Assembly: GCA_902773065.1 (NCBI GenBank)
Contig: CACYDD010000037.1
Span: 1-12,952 of the forward strand
From: an uncultured Ruminococcus sp.
GTDB taxonomy: Bacteria; Bacillota; Clostridia; Oscillospirales; Acutalibacteraceae
Reading direction: 5' to 3'
Length of the DNA stretch: 12,952 bases
Shown: one piece after another, positions 1-6,025 of the stretch
How positions within the stretch are numbered: the stretch's first letter is position 1
How the letters are laid out: each line of letters begins with the position of its first letter
Made by a program: the position numbers and the translations under genes
The notes under the pieces: generated by a model
Told to the model about the DNA's origin: nothing
What the model saw: the letters and a program-made list of their open reading frames with translations, nothing else
The model's database searches: none

Positions 1-1265
1 GGGATCTCGATAACATCCAGACGATAGATCTCGGAAAACTCTGTTTCCTCTGTCATGGCCGTACCTGTCATACCCGAAAGCTTTTTATAAAGACGGAAGA
101 AGTTCTGGAAGGTAATGGTAGCAAGTGTTTTGCTTTCTCTTTCGACCTTAATGCCTTCCTTTGCCTCGATCGCCTGATGCAGACCTTCGTTGTAACGTCT
201 GCCGTACATCAGACGGCCTGTGAATTCATCAACGATAATAACTTCGCCTTTTTCGTTGACAACATATTCGATATCTCTTTTCATTGTACCATGTGCTTTG
301 ATTGCCTGGTTGATATGGTGCTGAATGGTAATATTTTCGGGGTCGGTAAGGTTATCAACACCGAAAAACTTTTCAGCCTTTTTAACACCGACAGGTGTCA
401 GTGTTGCGGTTTTTGCTTTTTCGTCAACGATATAATCAATACCCTTTTCGATATATTCATCGTCGTTATCTTCTTTGGCATCGGTTTCCGCAATTTTCTT
501 GCATTTCAGGGTTCTTGCAAATTCGTCAGCCTTCTGATAAAGCTCTGTGGACTTGTCGCCCTGACCCGAAATGATCAGCGGTGTTCTTGCTTCATCGATC
601 AGAATGGAGTCAACCTCATCGACAATCGCAAATGCGTGACCTCTCTGCACTTTATTTTCCTTATACACTACCATGTTGTCACGCAGGTAGTCAAAACCAA
701 GCTCATTGTTGGTTGCATATGTAATATCCGCATTGTAAGCGATTTTTCTGTCTGCATTGGAAGTATCATGCTGGAGAATACCTACTGTCAGACCCAGGAA
801 GCGATAAAGCTTACCCATCCATTCCGCGTCACGCTTTGCAAGATATTCATTGACGGTAACAACATGAACGCCGTCGCCTGCCAGCGCATTCAGATAAGCC
901 GGAAGGGTCGCAACCAAAGTTTTACCTTCACCTGTTTTCATTTCGCTGATACGTCCTCTGTGCAGGATAATGCCGCCGATCACCTGAACACGGAAATGCT
1001 TCATTCCAAGCACACGCCATGATGCTTCACGGCAAACTGCAAAAGCTTCGGGCAGAATCTCATTGAAGATCTCATCCTTACGCTTTTCTGTCAGTTCCTC
1101 TTCATCCTTGAACATCTGCTGAAAACGCTTTGTTTCGGCTCTGAGTTCATCATCCGTAAATTCCTTATACTTATCCTCAAGGGCAAAAACCTTATCAACC
1201 ATCGGTTTTATTTTTTTCAGCTCTCTGCGGCTGTTGCTGCCGTTAAACCATGCTTTTATTCCCAT
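1..1265 (-). CDS. secA: Preprotein translocase ATPase SecA, N-terminal part (cut by window edge)
   Basis: SecA is the cytosolic motor ATPase that pushes unfolded preproteins through the SecYEG channel. Here 421 complete codons are present from the start; the 3' part lies beyond position 1. The protein begins MGIKAWFNGSNSRRELKKI, as SecA usually does. Walker A is MKTGEGKTL at about residues 109-117, the Walker B box AIVDEVDSILIDEARTP lies near 213-229, and the FTGRLMYGRR and KLSGMTGTA blocks follow. The preprotein-binding insertion is present around residues 230-370. The ATG at 1263-1265 is preceded by a GAGGTG ribosome site (1274-1279), and a good promoter lies just upstream, so the gene can be transcribed independently of the minus-strand gene before it. 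Housekeeping gene; nothing unusual in the visible part. Confidence 0.97.
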   Translation of the reverse strand, partial: MGIKAWFNGSNSRRELKKIKPMVDKVFALEDKYKEFTDDELRAETKRFQQMFKDEEELTEKRKDEIFNEILPEAFAVCREASWRVLGMKHFRVQVIGGIILHRGRISEMKTGEGKTLVATLPAYLNALAGDGVHVVTVNEYLAKRDAEWMGKLYRFLGLTVGILQHDTSNADRKIAYNADITYATNNELGFDYLRDNMVVYKENKVQRGHAFAIVDEVDSILIDEARTPLIISGQGDKSTELYQKADEFARTLKCKKIAETDAKEDNDDEYIEKGIDYIVDEKAKTATLTPVGVKKAEKFFGVDNLTDPENITIQHHINQAIKAHGTMKRDIEYVVNEKGEVIIVDEFTGRLMYGRRYNEGLHQAIEAKEGIKVERESKTLATITFQNFFRLYKKLSGMTGTAMTEETEFSEIYRLDVIEI

Positions 1266-1314
1266 TGGTAATTCACCTCATCAATTTTCATTATAAACAT
1301 ATATTACATATATT

Positions 1315-1344
1315 ATTATACCATAAAAGTGTGTTGTTTTACAA
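1315..1344 (-). promoter_or_regulatory. Probable sigma-A promoter of secA
   Basis: On the minus strand TTGTAA (1339-1344) is followed after 18 bases by a perfect TATAAT (1315-1320). This leaves a leader of roughly 45 bases before the secA ATG. It sits in the 95-base gap between secA and the upstream 222-residue gene. Confidence 0.6.
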
Positions 1345-1360
1345 TACCCTGTGTGCAAAT

Positions 1361-2029
1361 TCATTTGCTCAGGGGAACAAATACGTTTTCCTTCAGGCTT
1401 CTCAGCAGTCTGCCCTCAGCAATGTTTTTGCCCGAGCATTTCGGACAGCTTACAAGCCTGCCGAATACATCAGTATAGACAATCCCTGTATTTTCCAGAC
1501 GCAGCTTTGCTTTTCTGCGCTCTCTTGCAATATCATCACTGGTGACATTGATCAGTTCTTCCACTTCTTTGTCAAGCTCTCCGCTTTCAAGTCCTTTAAT
1601 AATTCTTTTTGCAATGACGATCTTTGAAACATATTTGTCAATATCCATCGCTGTTGCTTCCCTGTGACCGCAGTCTTTACAAAGTGCCGCTGTCATAATT
1701 TCATTGGCAGCACCGAAACGGCTTCGGATGAAATTCATATCAGGCTTCATTCCTCTTTTCTGAAAATCCGCCAGCTGTGCATTCATCGCTAGCAGTGCCG
1801 AAAAGGTCTGTGCTGTCCAGAACCCTTTTTCGGGCGTTTCCAGTGTCTGACCGTCTATGCGGAAATCTGAAAAGCGACCCTTGGGATCAAATTCAAGACG
1901 GAACATATCCACATTTTTTTCGCTTTCCCATTTATCGATACATTCATCTACAATATCTGCATATTTTGTCATACGTATATCTGTAAGAAGTGTTTTGATT
2001 GCATTCAAAGTCATACCGTACATTTCCAT
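1361..2029 (-). CDS. Hypothetical protein with two CxxC pairs (possible split zinc ribbon)
   Basis: I do not recognise the family. The 222-residue product has no signal peptide and no membrane segment, so it should be cytosolic. Two cysteine pairs stand out: CKDCGH at residues 117-122 and SCPKCSGK at 194-201. Four cysteines spaced this way could bind one zinc ion across a charged helical stretch (about 130-180, rich in K, R and E), as in a split zinc ribbon. The N-terminal 110 residues are mixed alpha/beta with aromatic residues. The start at 2029 is supported by an excellent GAGGAGGT site (2036-2043) six bases upstream and by a TTGTAT-17-TATAAT promoter. It lies upstream of secA on the same strand, but secA has its own promoter, so a functional link is not implied. 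A nucleic-acid-binding role is only a guess from the cysteines. Confidence 0.85.
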   Translation of the reverse strand: MEMYGMTLNAIKTLLTDIRMTKYADIVDECIDKWESEKNVDMFRLEFDPKGRFSDFRIDGQTLETPEKGFWTAQTFSALLAMNAQLADFQKRGMKPDMNFIRSRFGAANEIMTAALCKDCGHREATAMDIDKYVSKIVIAKRIIKGLESGELDKEVEELINVTSDDIARERRKAKLRLENTGIVYTDVFGRLVSCPKCSGKNIAEGRLLRSLKENVFVPLSK

Positions 2030-2068
2030 ATTCGTACCTCCTCAAAGCATATAAAAACCCATATACTG

Positions 2069-2097
2069 ATTATAAACGAAAAAAGTCAAATATACAA
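2069..2097 (-). promoter_or_regulatory. Promoter of the 222-residue CxxC protein gene
   Basis: On the minus strand TTGTAT (2092-2097), a 17-base spacer and a perfect TATAAT (2069-2074) lie about 40 bases before the start codon. The -10 box overlaps one copy of a repeat (CATATACTGATTATAA, 2060-2075) also found at the divergent promoter. Confidence 0.65.
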
Positions 2098-2138
2098 TGG
2101 ATTTTTATAATTTTTTAAAAATTCTGCCGATAATTTCA

Positions 2139-2167
2139 TTGACAAACAACAGATGATAACATATACT
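2139..2167 (+). promoter_or_regulatory. Promoter of the 392-residue hypothetical gene
   Basis: TTGACA (2139-2144), a 17-base spacer and TATACT (2162-2167) make a near-consensus sigma-A promoter. It leaves an unusually long leader of about 100 bases before the ATG at 2275, whose ribosome site is the modest AGAAAGG (2258-2264). Confidence 0.7.
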
Positions 2168-2274
2168 TGATTATGAGTAAGAATCATACAGATAACTACA
2201 GATTCCGCAGAAAATAACATATATACTGATAAGAGTCAGGAAAGTACCAAAATCAAAAGAAAGGCTGAATCAAA

Positions 2275-3453
2275 ATGAAAGTTGTTGATATCAGAAATAT
2301 ATTTTCGGAAAGAAACATTGAACTTTTTGATGTGAATTCGTCATATATCTATTATGCCGAAGAAAAAAACGAGAAGGGCAGCAATAATCTGTTCATCCTT
2401 GAATATGACCGTTCCACACGCAGAGAACGTCTTATCACAAACTATACACTCGAAGACCCGACCTTTGTGGAGCATCTTTTTGCGTTTGAGGATACCGTGA
2501 TCCTCATACTCGAAAACGGCACAAACAGTCTTTGGCTGATTGAAATTGACAAGGACAGCGGTGCAGAGCTGAACAGAAGAAAAGTCGTATGCACCGGTGC
2601 ATTCAGAGCCTGTGCAGCTCTTGACAGCAGCCATGTACTGATCTATATGGGTGCGGACGAAGCCAACCGTGAAATGTTCCGACAGTACAGAGAGATCACC
2701 GGCTGTGAATGTCTTTGCTATATGTACGACCTTGAAACCAATGCCAAATACTTTGTGAAAAATCCCCTGATCGCAAAACTCGGTGCTTCCAACATCAAAA
2801 CGATAGATGTACACGGTGTCAAATACCTTATTCTTCTTGATCCGTTTGCAGATGAAGATATCAAAAAAGGCTATTATGACGAGCAAAGATGGATCAATGT
2901 CGATATCAGGGATAATATCTGGCTGTGCAATCTCACGGAGCTTGAAAACGAGCTTGCGGCAGGATATGAGGATATCACTAAAAAATGTATTGCAAGTGCA
3001 GATATCAAAGCTCTGGCACGATATATGGGAATTGAAGGCGAAAAAGTATATTTCCGCGCCAAGGAATTCCGCACCGGGCTGGAAAAAATATGCAGCTATG
3101 ATGTATTTACCAACACCCTCCAGATCGAAGCAGAACTCAGCGACCCCCAGAACGAAAAAACCTTCTATATCATTGAAGAAAATCCCTTCTCTGTATTTGA
3201 AGTGACAACAGAAAAAACAGAAACCAAAGTCAAGGGTATTGTCAACAGTACCGCCGACCTGAAATACAAAACCGATATCGGAAAATTCATGACCTGTATT
3301 GACAACCGCTATGTTGTGACACAGAATACCTATTTTAATGGCGAAAACGGTAAAACTGCCCCGTTCTGCTGTATTTATGACTCGGCAAATGAGGCTTCCG
3401 AACGCTATGAGTGCAACTGTTTCCTCAGCGGTGACACTTTGATTTTATACTAA
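2275..3453 (+). CDS. Hypothetical cytosolic protein, 392 residues
   Basis: No family recognised. The protein has no signal peptide, no membrane helix and no obvious catalytic motif. Its sequence is a run of short hydrophobic beta-like segments alternating with charged turns (for example SSYIYYAEE, NNLFILEYD, DTVILILENG, SSHVLIYMG, VKYLILLDPF, EKVYFRAKEF, NRYVVTQNTYF), which is the look of a WD40- or Kelch-free beta-propeller or another all-beta repeat fold. Nine cysteines are scattered, two of them as CECLC near residue 144. It has its own promoter and ends 8 bases before a strong hairpin terminator, so it is a single-gene unit divergent from the CxxC protein. The coding sequence is intact and clean, which supports a real gene. 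The propeller idea is inferred from sequence texture only. Confidence 0.85.
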   Translation: MKVVDIRNIFSERNIELFDVNSSYIYYAEEKNEKGSNNLFILEYDRSTRRERLITNYTLEDPTFVEHLFAFEDTVILILENGTNSLWLIEIDKDSGAELNRRKVVCTGAFRACAALDSSHVLIYMGADEANREMFRQYREITGCECLCYMYDLETNAKYFVKNPLIAKLGASNIKTIDVHGVKYLILLDPFADEDIKKGYYDEQRWINVDIRDNIWLCNLTELENELAAGYEDITKKCIASADIKALARYMGIEGEKVYFRAKEFRTGLEKICSYDVFTNTLQIEAELSDPQNEKTFYIIEENPFSVFEVTTEKTETKVKGIVNSTADLKYKTDIGKFMTCIDNRYVVTQNTYFNGENGKTAPFCCIYDSANEASERYECNCFLSGDTLILY

Positions 3454-3454
3454 C

Positions 3455-3484
3455 AAAAAAACAGACCGCTGTTTCAGCGGTCTG
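3455..3484. terminator. Bidirectional intrinsic terminator between convergent genes
   Basis: A perfect 10-bp stem (CAGACCGCTG at 3462-3471 with CAGCGGTCTG at 3475-3484) closes a TTT loop. The A-run at 3455-3461 gives a seven-U tail for transcripts coming leftward, so it is strongest for the minus-strand gene. For the plus-strand gene the downstream tail is weaker (CTCACTTTTG). Confidence 0.85.
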
Positions 3485-3511
3485 CTCACTTTTGATTGTC
3501 GTGACGTAACA

Positions 3512-3736
3512 TTACTGTTTGCGTGAGAATCTGTCCTCTTTGACTGCTTTCAGCAGGGTGAAATCACCCACAGCACCAAGTCCTGTTTCTTTAAGTTCTG
3601 TATACTCTCTTACTGTCGGCTTTTCATCATATTTCAATACAGGTTCTCTGTCTATCATATGAATGACACTGTTTGTAACATAATGATATTCAAAAATTGC
3701 CTTGACACTGCTTTGCTGTTTTTCAAATTCGTTCAT
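3512..3736 (-). CDS. Small hypothetical protein, 74 residues
   Basis: Unrecognised small protein, charged, with no signal peptide or membrane segment. It contains a short region VTNSVIHMIDREP followed by KPTVREYTELKETGLGAVGDF. Two in-frame ATGs are possible. The upstream one (3740-3742) directly abuts the ribosome site AAAGGAAG (3743-3750), leaving no usable spacing. The second (3734-3736) has a spacing of about six bases, so I place the start there and the protein begins MNEFEKQQS. A good promoter (CTGACA-17-TATAAT) precedes it and the shared hairpin terminates it, so it looks like a real single-gene unit, not chance. Function unknown. Confidence 0.7.
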   Translation of the reverse strand: MNEFEKQQSSVKAIFEYHYVTNSVIHMIDREPVLKYDEKPTVREYTELKETGLGAVGDFTLLKAVKEDRFSRKQ

Positions 3737-3766
3737 TTTCATCTTCCTTTCACACCGGCAAATTCT

Positions 3767-3795
3767 ATTATACTACATCAATTCAATTTTGTCAG
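3767..3795 (-). promoter_or_regulatory. Promoter of the 74-residue hypothetical gene
   Basis: On the minus strand CTGACA (3790-3795) is followed after 17 bases by a perfect TATAAT (3767-3772), about 30 bases before the chosen start codon. Confidence 0.65.
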
Positions 3796-3856
3796 CAAAA
3801 AATTTTATGAATTTAAAAAATGTATTTTTGTTTGTGATTTTGTTTTAAAGTAATCA

Positions 3857-3892
3857 TTGAAAGTTATTACTGTATATGTTATTATGTATAAT
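3857..3892 (+). promoter_or_regulatory. Candidate promoter of the ATPase/DUF4276 pair
   Basis: TTGAAA (3857-3862), a 17-base spacer and TATTAT (3880-3885) fit a sigma-A promoter. A perfect TATAAT at 3887-3892 is an alternative -10 but has only a poor TTATTA as its -35. Both choices start transcription shortly before the AAGGAG ribosome site (3914-3919). Confidence 0.45.
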
Positions 3893-3928
3893 ATGGTGTT
3901 ATATAGAATGAACAAGGAGCGTGATTAA

Positions 3929-5032
3929 ATGAGCTTCGATTCAGGTTTAAAATACGGACAATTAAGCAAAGTGGCAATAAGAGGATATAAATCTATAAAA
4001 AAATGTGAATTGCCGCTTAACAGTATCAATGTTTTGATAGGCAGTAATGGTGCCGGAAAATCAAACTTTATTTCCGCATTTACTCTCCTGCAAAGCATCT
4101 TAAAAGAAGAATTGCAGATATATACTCAGCAATGTGGTATTAGTTCGCTCCTCTACAATGGACGATCAACCACTGATCAGATTTACTTTGAAGTGTTTTT
4201 TGGAAACAATTCATATGGATTCTATCTTATGCCAACAGATGATAACAGACTTATCTTCAAAAAAGAATTCTATGGCTGGGGTTCAAATGAAAGTACGGTT
4301 GCAACGGCTCATGAAGAATCAAAATGGGAAAAAGGTGTTGCAAACGGAATAAATGATTACGTTAAGCCTATATTGAGCAAAAAAATGTGGCGTGTTTACC
4401 ATTTTCACGATACAAGCCGAACTGCCAAAGTTAAGCAGGAACATAATATCTCAAACAACAAGTCACTGATGTTTGATGGGTCTAATCTTGCCGCCTTTTT
4501 ATATAGATTGAAAATCAACTATGAAAAGAGCTATAATGAAATAGTTGAAACGGTCAGACTGATTGCACCATATTTCGATGATTTTATGCTTGAGCCAAAA
4601 GAAAGCAATGAAGAACTGATTGCGCTTAAATGGCATCAAAAGGGCTGTGAAGATGTATTTAATGCTTCACAGTTGTCAGACGGAACGCTGCGTTTTATTT
4701 GTCTTACCACGCTTTTATTACAGCCATCAGAGCTTCAGGCTGCAACAATTATTGTAGATGAACCGGAACTCGGTCTCCACCCATACGCAATTACAATGTT
4801 TGCTGACATGGTGAAACAAATATCTTCAAGAAAGCAGATTATTATTTCGACCCAGTCTGTGGAACTTCTTAATGAATTCAATGTAGAAGATGTTGTTGTT
4901 GTGAATAAAGATGAGGATGGTTCTTCAAAATTTAACAGATTGAATGAAGAAGAACTGAAAATATGGCTTGATGATTATTCATTAGGTGATTTATGGCAAA
5001 AAAATATTTTGGGAGGCAGGCTCTCAAAATGA
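3929..5032 (+). CDS. AAA_21/OLD-like ABC ATPase of a probable two-gene defence system
   Basis: A RecF/SMC-type ABC ATPase of the stand-alone AAA_21 kind, 367 residues. It starts with the usual N-terminal strand and helix (VAIRGYKSIKKCEL, about 15-28). Walker A is GSNGAGKSN (38-46), the ABC signature LSDGTLR is at 249-255, Walker B is IIVDEPELGLHP (274-285), and the IISTQSVELL switch segment is at 305-314. All key residues are present, so ATPase activity is likely. The stretch between Walker A and the signature (about 60-240) would hold the coiled-coil or lid insert. The start has an AAGGAG site nine bases upstream. The stop overlaps the ATG of the DUF4276 gene by four bases (ATGA), implying coupled translation and probably a stable complex. 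ABC ATPases paired with TOPRIM-like partners are known or predicted anti-phage systems related to OLD/Gabija; this specific pair's activity is inferred. Confidence 0.9.
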   Translation: MSFDSGLKYGQLSKVAIRGYKSIKKCELPLNSINVLIGSNGAGKSNFISAFTLLQSILKEELQIYTQQCGISSLLYNGRSTTDQIYFEVFFGNNSYGFYLMPTDDNRLIFKKEFYGWGSNESTVATAHEESKWEKGVANGINDYVKPILSKKMWRVYHFHDTSRTAKVKQEHNISNNKSLMFDGSNLAAFLYRLKINYEKSYNEIVETVRLIAPYFDDFMLEPKESNEELIALKWHQKGCEDVFNASQLSDGTLRFICLTTLLLQPSELQAATIIVDEPELGLHPYAITMFADMVKQISSRKQIIISTQSVELLNEFNVEDVVVVNKDEDGSSKFNRLNEEELKIWLDDYSLGDLWQKNILGGRLSK

Positions 5033-5673
5033 AAAATGTATTTATCTACTGTGAAGGTCAAACCGAGGAAAGTTTTGTAAACGCAGTTTTATACCCTTAT
5101 TTTGCGAATATGAATATTTATGTTATTCCTATCATCCATAAAACTAAGAGAACTCCTACTAAATCATACAAAGGCGGCGTTATGGATTACAAGCCTATTA
5201 AAGATGAATTAATAATGCTTTGCAAAAATCCAAATGTTTTTGTTACAACCATGTTTGATTATTACGGAATGCCAGGTAATACGCCATCTATCAATCATAC
5301 TGACACTAACTTATATAATCGGATAGAATACATTGAAAATGCAATAACAAATGATATTGGATGCAGTAATTTAGCGTTCAATTTAGTTGTTCATGAATTT
5401 GAAGGATTATTATTCTCTGATACTCATGCATTCAGTGCTATAGCAAATGATAAAGCAGTTGATAAGCTGCAAGCAATGAGGGAAGAAGCTGAAACGCCGG
5501 AACATATTAATAACTCTGTAAATACAGCACCTTCAAAAAGAATTGAAAGTGTTATCAGTAACTATACTAAAGTCAGACAGGGAATCATCGTAGCAAAAAA
5601 TATTGGGATAGATAAGGTACTTTCGGAATGTAAACATTTCGCCGACTGGATTAGCAAAATACAAAATTTGTAA
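5029..5673 (+). CDS. DUF4276 family (TOPRIM-like) partner of the ABC ATPase
   Basis: A 214-residue DUF4276 protein, the usual second gene beside AAA_21 ATPases. The N-terminal strand IYCEGQTEESFV (6-17) carries the conserved E9 and the TEE turn. The second motif is TMFDYYGMPG (74-83) with D77, equivalent to the TOPRIM acidic DxD position. HEFEGLLFSD (122-131) and the C-terminal pattern KRIESV, KVRQG, then GIDKVL..CKHFADWI (to about 208) are typical of the family. These acidic residues suggest a metal-dependent nuclease-like fold. I chose the ATG at 5029, four-base overlap with the ATPase stop, because a GGGAGG site (5011-5016) sits upstream and the protein then begins right at the conserved strand; a longer in-frame start at 4993 would add only residues overlapping the ATPase end. 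Target and trigger are unknown. Confidence 0.88.
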   Translation: MKNVFIYCEGQTEESFVNAVLYPYFANMNIYVIPIIHKTKRTPTKSYKGGVMDYKPIKDELIMLCKNPNVFVTTMFDYYGMPGNTPSINHTDTNLYNRIEYIENAITNDIGCSNLAFNLVVHEFEGLLFSDTHAFSAIANDKAVDKLQAMREEAETPEHINNSVNTAPSKRIESVISNYTKVRQGIIVAKNIGIDKVLSECKHFADWISKIQNL

Positions 5674-5703
5674 TGCGCTGAATCATTGCAAAAGTAATTC
5701 AAA

Positions 5704-5756
5704 TTAAAAAATCACCGTTGTGGTTTGAATACCAAACCACAACGGTGAAATTATTT
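5704..5756. terminator. Hairpin terminator after the ATPase/DUF4276 pair
   Basis: A perfect 16-bp stem (5712-5727 with 5733-5748) closes the five-base loop AATAC. A-rich sequence on the left and AATTATTT on the right make it usable in both directions. It separates the defence pair from the convergent integrase remnant. Confidence 0.75.
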
Positions 5757-5902
5757 CAGGAATAATTGCCCTGTTTGTTGTCCTTGTCAGAGTTCAGGAA
5801 TTCTTCCAGTGTTTTGAATTCAGACTCTTTCAAGTCTTTTGTAGCATCGGTATAGATATTCATGGTGGTACTGAAATCAGTATGACTGAGGATTTCCTGA
5901 CT
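5756..5902 (-). pseudogene. C-terminal remnant of a tyrosine recombinase (phage/ICE integrase)
   Basis: Read leftward, these 48 codons plus stop encode SQEILSHTDFSTTMNIYTDAT followed by a charged tail ending DKDNKQGNYS. This is the extreme C-terminus of a Tn916/phage-type tyrosine integrase. The box II histidine (LSH) and the nucleophile tyrosine (codon at 5852-5854) are present, but the catalytic Arg and HxxR segments and the whole N-terminal half are missing. An in-frame TAA lies immediately upstream (5903-5905), and there is no start codon or ribosome site. The break lies at about 5898-5905, some 40 bases before the promoter of the surface-protein gene. It should be inactive. Integrase genes usually sit at an element's end, so this remnant marks where an integrated element once terminated. 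Confidence 0.85.
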
Positions 5903-5941
5903 TTAATTCGCATAAAAACTCCCAAAAGTTTCATATTCCGA

Positions 5942-5970
5942 TTGACAGCCCCTACATTTTGCATTATAAT
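5942..5970 (+). promoter_or_regulatory. Consensus sigma-A promoter of the surface-protein gene
   Basis: A perfect TTGACA (5942-5947) and a perfect TATAAT (5965-5970) are separated by exactly 17 bases. The leader is about 48 bases and carries a strong GGAGGAG ribosome site (6013-6019), six bases before the ATG. High constitutive expression is expected. Confidence 0.85.
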
Positions 5971-6025
5971 AGTGATATGATATTGTAGAAAATATCTAAA
6001 TTTCAGCATAACGGAGGAGAAATTT

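Larger units (their letters stand above)
2060..2236. repeat. Three copies of a CATATACT(T)GATTA-like motif in a divergent promoter region
   Basis: Copies are CATATACTGATTATAA at 2060-2075, ATAACATATACTTGATTATG from 2156, and ATAACATATATACTGATAAG from 2214, the last two followed by AGT. The first overlaps the -10 box of the leftward promoter and the second the -10 box of the rightward promoter. The arrangement could be a shared operator, but AT-rich sequence makes chance similarity possible. Confidence 0.4.

Noticed and set aside
177..1022. Long plus-strand open frame of 281 codons
   Set aside because: It lies entirely antisense to secA, which has strong family motifs; the translated product is cysteine- and phenylalanine-rich and has no ribosome site.
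2341..2886. Minus-strand open frame of 181 codons
   Set aside because: Antisense to the 392-residue gene, which has promoter, ribosome site and terminator; no independent support.
4993..5028. Upstream start for the DUF4276 gene
   Set aside because: It would add 12 residues antisense to nothing conserved and overlap the ATPase by 40 bases; the 5029 ATG with four-base overlap and an upstream GGGAGG begins at the conserved strand.
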